DNA from: Actinomycetes bacterium
GTDB taxonomy: Bacteria > Actinomycetota > Thermoleophilia > BMS3ABIN01
NCBI GenBank assembly: GCA_024276735.1
Contig: JAJRWQ010000072.1
Coordinates: forward strand, 1 to 34,954
Direction of reading: 5' to 3'
Length of the DNA stretch: 34,954 nt
Position numbers and translations under genes: made by a program. Position 1 is the stretch's first letter; each line of letters begins with the position of its first letter. The notes under the pieces are model-generated. The model was not told the DNA's origin and did not search any database. It saw only the letters and a list, made by a program, of their open reading frames with translations. Positions 1-7,963 of this stretch are shown in pieces.

Positions 1-1335
1 GTCGAGGAAGCCGCCCGCCAGCGGCAGGGGAGATTCGAGGTAGTAGTCGGCGGCGATGCTGCAGCCGTGAAGGTTGAAACACAGCAGCTCGTCCCCGGGA
101 CGGCTCTCGGCATCGACGGTGCGCATCAGCGCCCGCCAGTCGCTGTCCACCAGCCGCTGCAGGGAAAGCAGTGACAGGCCCAGCAGTCCCGCCAGCACCA
201 GCAGGCCGGCGACAGCAGCGACCCGGCGCGGCGCGGCGGCGATCACCGCCGCCAGCATCACCAGCACTACCGGCGCCGCCCAGAAGTAGTACCGGCCCAG
301 CATGCTGCCGCCGCTGTAGTACTGAAGCACCAGGGGCCCGGCGGTGAGCCCGGCGGCGTAGAGGCCCAGCGCCGCCATGCGGCAGGTGAAGAACAGCCGC
401 CGCAGCCGCGGCAGCAGCAGCACCATCAGCACCATCAGCGCCATCGCCGCCGTCACCACCAGCAGCGCCTGCGCCGGCAGCCGCCCTCCCGCCGTGCGGT
501 CCACCTGCTCGCCGCCGACGAGCACCGCCGGGGCGGCGCCGATGCCCAGGGCCAGCTCCCGGAGCTTCGCCAGTGACGGCAGGTGCGCGTGGGCCACGTC
601 CTCGGACACGGCCAGGCGGCTGAACCAGTAGGAGACCGCTACCGCCGGCAACAGCAGCGCCTGGACCGCCAGCCAGGAGGCGACCCTGCCCCGGCCCCGT
701 TCGCGCAACAGCCAGTAGGCGGGCCACTGGGCGGCGAGCATCACCGCGGCATAGAAATAAGTGGCAAAAACCAGTAGCGTTGTCAAGGCGTACCCGGCCC
801 AGCGGGCAGCGCCGTCGCGCCGGGCGGCCAGCACCAGCAGGTAGAAAGAGAGGAGCGCCAGCGGCGCCACCCACGCGTAGTAGATCACCGCCCGCGAGTA
901 CCACAGGAGGAAGGGGGAGACCGCCGCCATGGCCGCGGCCCACAGGGCGGCGCGGCGGCCAAAGAGCTCCCGGGCCAGGGCCCAGGTGAGAAGGACGGTG
1001 ACCATGCCCGCGAGCACCGAGAGCGAACGGGCCCAGAAGGCGCTGGTGCCCGGCAGGTACCATGCCCGGGCCAGCAGGTAATAGAAGGGGGGATGACCCG
1101 CCGCCAGCGCCTCGCGGAGCAGGTCCGCCAGCGGCAGCCGGTTGACCATGATGTTGTAGAGCTCGTCGAAGTAAAGGCTGCTGCCGGTGAGCCGGAACAG
1201 GCGCAGTGCCAGCGCCGCCAGCATCACCGCCGACAACAGCACCATTTCCTTGCCACCGGCGCCACCCCGCTCCCGGGCACCGGTTTCCGCCGCAGGCTGC
1301 AAGCGGCCACCGCCTTTCCCTTTTTCTGCCAACAT
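1..1335 (-). CDS. PMT/ArnT-like GT-C membrane glycosyltransferase, 3' end outside window
   Basis: The minus strand is open from the ATG at 1335 to the window edge (445 codons, no stop), so the C-terminus is missing. The product is a polytopic membrane protein that probably transfers a sugar from a polyprenyl-phosphate donor on the outer face of the membrane. After about 30 charged residues comes a first membrane helix. It is followed by a short loop with SLYFDELYN, where the acidic pair matches the catalytic Asp-Glu position of GT-C enzymes, and then GHPPFYYLLARAWY, typical of the PMT/ArnT/RgtA (DPM-mannosyltransferase-like) family. At least eight further hydrophobic segments follow, then the start of a soluble domain near the edge (GDELLCFNLHG). 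The acceptor cannot be read from the sequence. It is divergent from the GlcF-like gene at 1432. Family is confident; substrate is unknown. Confidence 0.85.
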   Translation of the reverse strand, partial: MLAEKGKGGGRLQPAAETGARERGGAGGKEMVLLSAVMLAALALRLFRLTGSSLYFDELYNIMVNRLPLADLLREALAAGHPPFYYLLARAWYLPGTSAFWARSLSVLAGMVTVLLTWALARELFGRRAALWAAAMAAVSPFLLWYSRAVIYYAWVAPLALLSFYLLVLAARRDGAARWAGYALTTLLVFATYFYAAVMLAAQWPAYWLLRERGRGRVASWLAVQALLLPAVAVSYWFSRLAVSEDVAHAHLPSLAKLRELALGIGAAPAVLVGGEQVDRTAGGRLPAQALLVVTAAMALMVLMVLLLPRLRRLFFTCRMAALGLYAAGLTAGPLVLQYYSGGSMLGRYYFWAAPVVLVMLAAVIAAAPRRVAAVAGLLVLAGLLGLSLLSLQRLVDSDWRALMRTVDAESRPGDELLCFNLHGCSIAADYYLESPLPLAGGFLD

Positions 1336-1421
1336 GCTATTCCCGCCGAATGCAGCGATGATAATCGATACCACGGCTGCCTACAATCGCGGCGGGGCCC
1401 GCTGCCGCGGCCGGCAGCGTG

Positions 1422-1427
1422 TAGAAT
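1422..1427 (+). promoter_or_regulatory. Candidate -10 element abutting the GlcF-like gene (possible leaderless mRNA)
   Basis: TAGAAT matches the sigma-70 -10 consensus at five of six positions and ends only four bases before the ATG at 1432. A transcript from here would start about at the ATG, or about 7 nt before the second in-frame ATG at 1441. No Shine-Dalgarno sequence is visible upstream of either ATG. I did not find a clear -35. This is a suggestion only. Confidence 0.3.
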
Positions 1428-1431
1428 GTAA

Positions 1432-2739
1432 ATGAGAGCCATGGATGCCGCCGGCAGAAGATATCGCGACCTCGCCCACCGCTGCATGCGCTGCGGCGCC
1501 TGCATGGAGGTCTGTCCCACCTACCGGGTCACCGGCAGGGAGTCCCACGTGGCCCGCGGGCGCCTGGTGACGGCGGAAGCCTTCTTTGCCGGCGAGCTCG
1601 CCCCCGACGCCGCCCTCGAGGAACTGATGTCGCGCTGCCTGGGATGCACCGCCTGCGAGGCCGTCTGTCCCAGCGGCGTGTCCGTGAGCGAGATCGTGGC
1701 CGCTGCCCGGGGCGAGCTGGCAGGCGCCGCCCTCAAGGGCCGGCTGGGCCGGGCCGCCGCCCGCCGCTTCTTCGGCCGGGACGAGGGCAGGCCACCGCTG
1801 GCCTGGCGCCTGCTCGCCACCGCGGAAAGCAGCGTCTCCCGGCGACTTCCCGGGACGCGGCGCACCCTTCCCGCCCCGGCACCGCGCCCGCTGTCACGGC
1901 TGCTGCCCGAGGTCTCGCGGCCCCGCGGCGCGGTCCATGGCCGCGTCGTCTTCTACCCGGGTTGCGCCATCAACGTCTTCTACCCGGCCACGGGCACGGC
2001 ACTGGTGAAGATTCTCAACCGCCTGGGGGTGGAGGTGGTAATTCCCCGCGGCTGGCAATGCTGTGGCCTGCCGCACCGCTCGCAGGGCGACATGCAGGCG
2101 GCGCGGCAGCTGGCGCTGGCAAACCAGGAGCTGCTGCTGGGCCTGGACGCCGACGCCGTGGTCACCGCCTGTTCTTCGTGTGCCCTGTCGCTCAAGCGGG
2201 GGGTGCCCGGCATCTCCGGCGCCGCCGCCGAGCGTTCCCGGCGGTTGGCGGAGCTGGTCGTGGACGTGCACTCCTACCTGGCGGGGCTCGACGTGGCTGC
2301 CGCGGCCGCCGATGGCGGCGCGCTCAAGGTCACCTTCCACGATCCCTGCCACCTGCGCCGGGGGCTGGGAGTATTCCGGGAGCCGCGGGACATCCTGCAG
2401 CACCTGCCCGGCGTGGAGTACCTGGAAACGGCGGGCGACAACGATTGCTGCGGCGGCGGCGGTCTCTTCGGCGTCCGCCATTACCGGCTGGCGCTGGAGA
2501 TAGGCGCCGGGCGTGCCGAGGCCCTCGCCGCCAGCGGCGCCCAGGTGGTGGCCACCGCCTGCCCCTCGTGCCGCGCCCACCTCACCGACCTCTTCAACCG
2601 GGGCGGTTACGCGCTGCGGGTGGTGCACACCCTGGAGCTCATGGCAGGAGAGGGACTGCCGAAAGTAGAAGACGGGTTCGGCAGGGAGGCCGATCATGGA
2701 CGAGAAAGCCATCCTGGAGCAGTTTCGCCGCAGCGGTGA
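1432..2739 (+). CDS. GlcF/LutA-type (Fe-S)-binding oxidoreductase subunit with two CCG domains
   Basis: This 435-residue protein is probably the electron-transfer subunit of a glycolate/lactate-type 2-hydroxyacid dehydrogenase or a related heterodisulfide-reductase-like enzyme. The N-terminus carries two [4Fe-4S] ferredoxin motifs, CMRCGACMEVCP (about residues 18-29) and CLGCTACEAVCP (about 66-77). Two cysteine-rich CCG domains follow: YPGC...CCGLP...CSSC in the middle and HDPCHL...CCGGGG...CPSC near the C-terminus. This order and length are those of GlcF. No FAD-linked GlcD/GlcE subunit is present in the window, so the partner enzyme is unknown. The start could be ATG 1432 or ATG 1441. The 3' end overlaps the next gene by 44 bp, implying a shared operon. 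The exact substrate is unassigned. Confidence 0.88.
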   Translation: MRAMDAAGRRYRDLAHRCMRCGACMEVCPTYRVTGRESHVARGRLVTAEAFFAGELAPDAALEELMSRCLGCTACEAVCPSGVSVSEIVAAARGELAGAALKGRLGRAAARRFFGRDEGRPPLAWRLLATAESSVSRRLPGTRRTLPAPAPRPLSRLLPEVSRPRGAVHGRVVFYPGCAINVFYPATGTALVKILNRLGVEVVIPRGWQCCGLPHRSQGDMQAARQLALANQELLLGLDADAVVTACSSCALSLKRGVPGISGAAAERSRRLAELVVDVHSYLAGLDVAAAAADGGALKVTFHDPCHLRRGLGVFREPRDILQHLPGVEYLETAGDNDCCGGGGLFGVRHYRLALEIGAGRAEALAASGAQVVATACPSCRAHLTDLFNRGGYALRVVHTLELMAGEGLPKVEDGFGREADHGRESHPGAVSPQR

Positions 2740-3253
2740 AGACCTGGCAGCGCTGGGGCTGGTCTCCACCCACGGCGGCAACATGAGCATCCGCCACCAC
2801 GGCACGATGATCATCACCGCCCATTTCTGCATGCTGGGCAGGCTGGGGCCCGGGGACCTGGTGTCGGTGCCGCTGAGGCAGGATCCCGACCACATCGACG
2901 GCGGCGCCTCCATGGACGCCGCCCTGCACCAGCGCCTGTACCGTTTCACGGACGCCGGTGCCGTCATCCACGCCCACCCCGCCCACGCCGTCGCCCTTTC
3001 CTTCGACAGCGGGAAAATCGTGCCGCGCGACCTCGAGGGGGCGGCGATGCTGGGCGAAATCCCGGTGGTCGACCCCGGCGCGGTCTTCGAGGAGGCGCCG
3101 CAGCTCCTGCAGGTACGGCCGGCGGTGCTGGTACGCGGCCACGGCAGCTACGTCGTCGGCCGCACCCTCGCCGAGGCGCTCGCCCGCACTTCCGCCCTGG
3201 GGCTGTCGTGCAGGATCCAGTGGCTGGCCGGTAGCGCCGGTGGCGGCGAGTGA
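2696..3253 (+). CDS. Class II aldolase/adducin family protein
   Basis: The 185-residue product has the fold of L-fuculose-phosphate aldolase and ribulose-phosphate 4-epimerase, zinc enzymes that cleave or isomerise sugar phosphates. Visible motifs are GGNMSIR (substrate phosphate and backbone loop, about residues 27-33), HAHPAHA with the paired metal-binding histidines (about 94-100) and VRGHGSYVVG with the third histidine (about 144-153). The usual catalytic Glu of the SSEWxxH motif aligns with Asp in ASMDAALH, a conservative but notable change. At 185 residues it is a little shorter than the 215-residue fuculose aldolase. It overlaps the GlcF-like gene. Together they might convert a sugar phosphate to an aldehyde or 2-hydroxyacid and oxidise it, but this is inference and the substrate is unknown. 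Confidence 0.82.
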   Translation: MDEKAILEQFRRSGEDLAALGLVSTHGGNMSIRHHGTMIITAHFCMLGRLGPGDLVSVPLRQDPDHIDGGASMDAALHQRLYRFTDAGAVIHAHPAHAVALSFDSGKIVPRDLEGAAMLGEIPVVDPGAVFEEAPQLLQVRPAVLVRGHGSYVVGRTLAEALARTSALGLSCRIQWLAGSAGGGE

Positions 3254-3314
3254 GTCGAGGCTCGCCCGCAAGCACGGGGGCGACCCGCGTCCGGGCTTCG
3301 CGGAGGCGTGACCA

Positions 3315-4100
3315 GTGACTCCCTCGCTCGCGATCACCCTCTTCCTCATCGGTGCCGCCGGCGGCTTCCTTTCCGGCTGGCTCGGCATCGGCGGCGGCAT
3401 CGTGGTGGCGCCGCTGCTGCTCTACGTGCCCCCGTGGCTGGGGCTGCCACCCCTGGACATGAAGGTGGTGGCCGGCCTCACCATGGTGCAGAGCCTCTTT
3501 GCCACCGGGTCCGGGGTGCTGGTTCACCGCCGCTTTCACCACGTGAGCCGCCAGCTGGTGCTCTGGGCGGGCCTGAGTACCGCCGGGGCCTCCCTGGCGG
3601 GAGCGCTTGCTTCCGCCTACGTATCGGCGGAGCTGCTGCTGGGAATCTTCGCGGTGATGGCCTTGCTGGCCGCGGGCCTGATGTTCGTTCCCCGGCGCTA
3701 GCCGGAGCACGAGCCCCCCGCGTCTTCCGTCCGCCTCAACCGCCCCCTCGCCGTCGCCGTCTTCCTGATCATCGGCTTCAGCGGCGGCCTGGTGGGCCAG
3801 ACGGGTGCCTTCATCATCATCCCGGTGATGCTCTACGTCCTCGGCATCCCCACGCGCACGACCATAGGCAGCTCGCTGGGCGTGGTCTTCCTCGCCGGCA
3901 TCGCTGGCACGCTGGGCAAGGCGGCCGCGGGCAAGATCGCTTACGGGCCGGCGCTGTTCCTGGTCGCCGGGGCCCTGCTGGGGGCCCAGGGCGGGGGGCT
4001 GCTGTCCCAGGCCACCGGGCGCGCCTTCCTCCGGCACGTTCTGGCGGTGCTGATCGCGGCGGCGGCGGCCAGGATCGCCTGGGGGCTGGTGACGGGGTGA
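3315..4100 (+). pseudogene. TauE/SafE family membrane permease interrupted by in-frame TAG
   Basis: Two open segments in the same reading frame (3315-3698 and 3702-4097) are separated by one TAG at 3699-3701. Read together they give about 261 residues, the normal size of TauE/SafE (DUF81) anion or sulfite exporters. The first half begins with GTG at 3315 behind a CGGAGG site and contains GFLSGWLGIGGGIVVAPLL, the family's first repeat. The second half carries GFSGGLVGQTGAFIIIPVMLYVLG and TTIGSSLG, the second inverted repeat. The stop falls in the hydrophilic linker (VPRR-stop-PEHEPP) between the repeats, and no good start or ribosome site precedes the second half. A recent nonsense mutation, a base-call error or readthrough are all possible. 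If the stop is real, the protein made is a half-transporter of 128 residues. Substrate unknown. Confidence 0.72.
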
Positions 4101-4207
4101 AAGCCGTGAACGGGCCGGCCGGCGTGGAGGTACCGGCGCCCGCTTCTGGAAAAAACCCGTTGCTGCTGCTAATGTTTCCCTGTTTACCGAACGGAGGGGT
4201 GGAGCCA

Positions 4208-5266
4208 TTGGGCAATGAAGAGGTGCGGCTGACGCAGCTCGCGCACGGCGCCGGCTGAGCGTGCAAGCTGAGTCCGTCGGACTTGCAGTCAGTTCTGGAA
4301 CAGCTGCCTGCCATCCGCGATCCCCGCGTGATGGTGGGCTTCAACACCGGCGACGACTGTGCCGTCTACCGTCTCCGTGACGATCTCGCCATCATCCAGA
4401 CGGTGGACTTTTTCACTCCCATCGTCGACGATCCCTATGACTACGGCGCCATCGCCGCCGCCAACGCCCTGAGCGACGTCTACGCCATGGGGGCGAAGCC
4501 GCTGTTCGCCCTGAATATCGTCGGCTTTCCGGCCAAGGGGATCTCCATGGACGTACTGGCACAGATCCTCGAGGGCGGCGCCGCCAAGGTGGGGGAGGCC
4601 GGCATCGAGATCGTCGGCGGTCACACGGTGGACGACAGGGAGCCCAAGTACGGGCTGGCAGTGACCGGTGTCATCGACCCCGCGGAGATCGTCTACAACT
4701 CCACCGCCCAGGTGGACGACGTGCTCTTCCTCACCAAGCCGCTGGGCATCGGCATCATCACCACCGCCATCAAGCGGGGGCTGGTCGACGACGACGCCGC
4801 CAGGGAGGCGGTGGCGGTGATGGGGACCCTGAACCTCGCCGCCTCGCAGGCGATGGTGGCGGTGGGCGTGAGCGCCTGCACGGACGTCACCGGCTACGGC
4901 ATGCTTGGTCACCTGGGGGAGATGACCCGCGGCAGCGGCGTGGGCGCCCGCATCCGGGCCGGCTCGGTGCCGGTGCTGGGAGCCGCCCGCAACCTCGTCG
5001 AGGCCGACACCGGCATCGCTCCCGGCGGCACGGTGAAGAACCTGGACTTCGCCGACTCGTTCGTGGAGTTCGATCCCGCCCTCTCCCGGGCGGAGAGGCT
5101 GCTCCTGGCCGACGCCCAGACCTCGGGCGGCCTGTTGATATCCTGCCCGCCGGCCAGGGCCGACGACCTCGAGCAGGCGCTGCGGGAGGCAGGAGGATCA
5201 ACCGTGGCCAGGATCGGCGAGATCCATACCGAGGACGACCGGGGCCGGATCACGGTAGTGCCGTGA
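4208..5266 (+). CDS. selD: Selenide, water dikinase SelD containing selenocysteine (UGA at 4256-4258)
   Basis: SelD makes selenophosphate from selenide and ATP, the selenium donor for Sec-tRNA and for selenouridine in tRNA. Starting from TTG 4208, the N-terminus reads MGNEEVRLTQLAHGAG, then UGA, then ACKLSPSDL. This aligns residue by residue with the E. coli SelD N-terminus, putting the UGA at residue 17 (the catalytic Cys/Sec) and lysine at residue 20. The start is supported by GGAGG at 4193-4197. The rest is typical: GDDCAVY, the Asp-rich TVDFFTPIVDDPYDYG segment, ANALSDVYAMG, GGHTVDDREPKYG and TDVTGYGMLGHL. A SECIS-like hairpin follows the UGA. A caller that stops at UGA would truncate the gene to TTG 4283 and lose the active site. 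The product is 352 residues. Its 3' end overlaps the convergent gene by 17 bp. Confidence 0.93.
4262..4287 (+). promoter_or_regulatory. Candidate bacterial SECIS hairpin in selD mRNA
   Basis: Starting three bases after the UGA, TGCAA (4262-4266) pairs with TTGCA (4283-4287), and GTCC (4272-4275) pairs with GGAC (4279-4282). The apical loop is GTC (4276-4278), and a 5-nt bulge lies on the 5' side at 4267-4271. A stem-loop directly 3' of the UGA, with a small G/U-containing apical loop, is what the elongation factor SelB recognises in bacteria. Pairing was done by eye; no folding energy was calculated. Confidence 0.65.
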
Positions 5267-6356
5267 CCCCCGCCGCGATACGCTGCAGGCCCTCGTCGTA
5301 GAGGGGCGCCCTCGCCGACCAGTCGAAGCGCGCGGCCCTCCGGCGGGCCGTCTCCCCGTCCAGCAGCGACGGCTCCCGGAGCAGCGCCACCATTTTCTCC
5401 ACCAGCTCGTCCTCGTCACCGTAGAGGTACTTCTGCGGCACCAGCGCCGGGTAGTTCAGCCGGTTGGGCAACAGGGGATGGCAGCGGCAATACATCGCCT
5501 CCACCACCGCCATGCCGAAGAATTCGTGGCGGGCGGTGGAGACCACCAGGTGGCTGCCCCACAGCAGCTCCGCGTAGGCCGCGAAGTCGTCCAGGAAGCC
5601 GTAATGGACCAGCTCGTCGGCGAAGCGGGCGCGCGCCCGCGTGAACTCCCGGGGGTCGCGGCGGGCATTGTGCCCCGCCAGGGCCAGCTCGAATCTCACC
5701 CCGGCCTGCTTGACCCGCGCCAGCACCCGGAAAAAGGCCTCGGGGTCCTTGTCGTACTCCCAGCGGTGGTTCCAGAGGATGCGCGGCACGCGGCCCCGGG
5801 GACGCCGGTGGCGGTCGAAGCGCGCCAGGTCCAGCCCCGGCTCCATCACCTCGCTCTTCCCGCGCGCCGCCGCCACGCTCTCCAGGTTCTGGTAGTCGGG
5901 AAAATGCTTGAGGATCCGCGGCAGCTCCCGGAAGAACTCCCGCAGGTGGTAGCGGGAATTGACCCAGGCACGGTCGGCTGCCGCCAGGCTTGCCCAGTTG
6001 ATGTAGGCGTAGGTGAGATCGCGCTTCTCCAGGGGCGGCATGGGGTAGGTGGCCTGGTTCTCGTGGAAGTAGAGCACCACCGGCGTTTGCCAGAAGCGGC
6101 GGCGGGTAAGGGCGAGGAAGGTGGGGAGGTTCAGCATGTCGGAGGCGAGAACCAGGTCGCAGGGAGCCTCCGCCGCCAGCGCCCTCTCCGCCAGCGTCAC
6201 CGCCCCGCCGTGGAGGCGCCACTTCCAGTAGCGGGCCGGCAGCGTCAGCAGTTGCAGCCGGTGCCGGCTGTGGCGCGCCAGCCCCTCGAGGAAGTAGCGG
6301 TGGGACCCCCCGTGATAAGGCTCCACGGCCAATATGCTCAAGCTGTCACCGTTCAT
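5250..6356 (-). CDS. tRNA-queuosine alpha-mannosyltransferase-like glycosyltransferase (DUF3524/GTDC1 family)
   Basis: The 368-residue product is a GT-B glycosyltransferase. Its N-terminus matches the DUF3524 domain of QTMAN, the enzyme that adds mannose to queuosine at position 34 of tRNA-Asp. Diagnostic segments are ILAVEPYHGGSHRYFLEGL, LTLPARYWKWRLHG, ASDMLNLPTFLAL, VLYFHENQATYPMP, INWASLAAADRAWVNSRYH and the later KSEVMEPGLDL. The C-terminal half has the nucleotide-sugar fold: LWNHRWEYDKDPEAFF and STARHEFFGMAVVEAMYCRCHPLLPN, with the acidic EFFGMAVVEA motif of GT4 enzymes. The start is ATG 6356, with only a weak G-rich ribosome site. It is convergent with selD and overlaps it by 17 bp. 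Function as mannosyl-queuosine synthase is inferred from family membership; activity on another acceptor is possible. Confidence 0.85.
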   Translation of the reverse strand: MNGDSLSILAVEPYHGGSHRYFLEGLARHSRHRLQLLTLPARYWKWRLHGGAVTLAERALAAEAPCDLVLASDMLNLPTFLALTRRRFWQTPVVLYFHENQATYPMPPLEKRDLTYAYINWASLAAADRAWVNSRYHLREFFRELPRILKHFPDYQNLESVAAARGKSEVMEPGLDLARFDRHRRPRGRVPRILWNHRWEYDKDPEAFFRVLARVKQAGVRFELALAGHNARRDPREFTRARARFADELVHYGFLDDFAAYAELLWGSHLVVSTARHEFFGMAVVEAMYCRCHPLLPNRLNYPALVPQKYLYGDEDELVEKMVALLREPSLLDGETARRRAARFDWSARAPLYDEGLQRIAAGVTALP

Positions 6357-6409
6357 CCCCCCGCCTGCTTTCCCCGGTGCTGCGTCCCGGTAGCCGGTTT
6401 GACGATCGC

Positions 6410-7963
6410 CTAAAAATGATAATTCCCCGTTGCCGGGGGGACAAGCGAAGGGGGGCGAGGCGGGAATGGCCTGCGATCATCACGCCGGGGCCTGGTTCCG
6501 CCCACGGCGCCGCCGTCAGTTGTTGCCGCCGAGAACCTTTCCAGCTCCCACACGAGCTCGGCGGTGTCGAAGGGCTTGGCGAGCCGGGGATTGTCCACCT
6601 GCTCCAGGTACCTGCTGGTCTCGGGGCTCACCGTGTCGCCGGTGATGAAGATGAACCTCTCCGCCAGCCTCGCATCGCGCTCGCTCACCAGGCGGTGCAG
6701 CGTCGCCCCGTTCATCTCCGGCATCTTGATGTCGCTGACCACGCAGTCGTAGTAGTTCCGGTCCAGCATGCGCAGGGCCACCTTGCCGTTCCGCGCCGTG
6801 TCCACCGTGTGGCCGGATTGCTTCAGCGCCTTGGCCAGCACCTCCCGCACCACGGCCTCGTCGTCCACCAGCAGGATCCGCCCCGGGCGCGGGCGGTACG
6901 CGGCACCGGCAGGCTCGTCCTCTTCCTCGCCACCGGCACTGGTCACCGGCAGCTCCACCACGAAGACGGCACCGCGCCGCTCCGGCGATTCCAGCCTGAT
7001 GCTGCCGCCGTGCTCCTCGATGATTCCGTAGCAGATGCTCAGGCCCAGCCCCGTGCCCGAGCCCACGTCCTTGGTAGTGAAGAAGGGATCGAAGATGCGG
7101 TCGCGGATCTCCTCCGGCACGCCGGGGCCGTCGTCGGCGAAGGCGATGCGGATGAACCCGTCGCGCTCGCTGGTGCTGACCTTGAGGCAGCCGCAGCCCC
7201 GGTCCTCCAGCATCGCCTGCTGGGCGTTGGTGATCAGGTTCAGGAAAACCTGTTGCAGCTGGTGCGGGTCGGCAAAGGTCTCCGGGATGTCCTCGTCGAG
7301 GTCCGTCTGCACGCTGATATCGTTCACCCGGAGGTCGTAGGCCTTGAGCTCCAGCGCCTCCCTGACGGCGTCGTTGATGTCGACCGGCTTCTTCTCCAGC
7401 TTGTGTTCGCGGGCGAAGGAGAGCAGGTTCTTGACGATGCGGGCGGCCCGCTGCGCCTCGCGGCTGATGCCTTCCACGTCCTCCCTGACGTCGTCGTCCA
7501 GGTCCTTCATCGCCAGCAGCTGGGCGTAGCCGGTGATGCCCGTGAGCGGGTTGTTGATCTCGTGGGCCACGCCGGCCACCAGCTGCCCCAGGGAAACCAT
7601 CTTCTCGGCCTGCAGCAGCTGCTGCCGCAGGCGCTTGGCCTCGGTGACGTCACGCAGGAAGTGGATGGCGCGGTAGGGCCTGTCCCCGGCGCCGCGGACG
7701 ACGTCCACGATTATCTCCAGCGTACGGCCGTCCCCCGTCTCCTCCTCGCCCCGGGCGTCGCCCCCGCTGCGCAGCGCCGCCGCCATCAGGCACGACGGCG
7801 GGGGCGCGTCCGTCCCGTGCACCAGCTCGTAGCACTTGCGGCCGGCGATCTCCCTGACGTCACCGCCGAGCATGCTCGCGGCGGCGCTGTTGATCCTGGT
7901 GATCACGTGGTTCTCGTCCACCACCATGATGCCTTCACCGGCGCTGTCGAGGTCTCCTCCCAT
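6410..7963 (-). CDS. Histidine kinase half: PAS-HisKA-HATPase-receiver (3' part of frameshifted hybrid kinase)
   Basis: This is the C-terminal part of a hybrid sensor kinase, 517 residues if translated from ATG 7963. It begins inside a PAS domain (AGEGIMVVDENHVITRINSAAASMLG). It continues with the HisKA helix carrying the phosphorylated His (GVAHEINNPLTGITGY, about residue 134), the ATPase N-box (NLITNAQQ), the DDGPGVP and GTGLGLSI nucleotide loops, and a receiver domain (about 360-475) with acceptor Asp in VVSDIKMP and lysine in RLAKPFD. No output domain follows. The open frame extends upstream without a start of its own that fits a whole protein. It joins the upstream sensor frame if one base is restored near 7951-7953. 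AAGGTGG just before ATG 7963 leaves open that it is expressed as a separate overlapping gene. Confidence 0.8.
   Translation of the reverse strand: MGGDLDSAGEGIMVVDENHVITRINSAAASMLGGDVREIAGRKCYELVHGTDAPPPSCLMAAALRSGGDARGEEETGDGRTLEIIVDVVRGAGDRPYRAIHFLRDVTEAKRLRQQLLQAEKMVSLGQLVAGVAHEINNPLTGITGYAQLLAMKDLDDDVREDVEGISREAQRAARIVKNLLSFAREHKLEKKPVDINDAVREALELKAYDLRVNDISVQTDLDEDIPETFADPHQLQQVFLNLITNAQQAMLEDRGCGCLKVSTSERDGFIRIAFADDGPGVPEEIRDRIFDPFFTTKDVGSGTGLGLSICYGIIEEHGGSIRLESPERRGAVFVVELPVTSAGGEEEDEPAGAAYRPRPGRILLVDDEAVVREVLAKALKQSGHTVDTARNGKVALRMLDRNYYDCVVSDIKMPEMNGATLHRLVSERDARLAERFIFITGDTVSPETSRYLEQVDNPRLAKPFDTAELVWELERFSAATTDGGAVGGTRPRRDDRRPFPPRPPSLVPPATGNYHF

Noticed and set aside
3699-3701. 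TAG as pyrrolysine codon in the permease
   Set aside because: Pyrrolysine is known from few protein families and no pyl genes are in the window. Mutation or sequence error is simpler.
4283-5266. selD starting at TTG 4283
   Set aside because: This would omit Sec17 and Lys20. The upstream in-frame sequence through UGA is clearly homologous to the SelD N-terminus.
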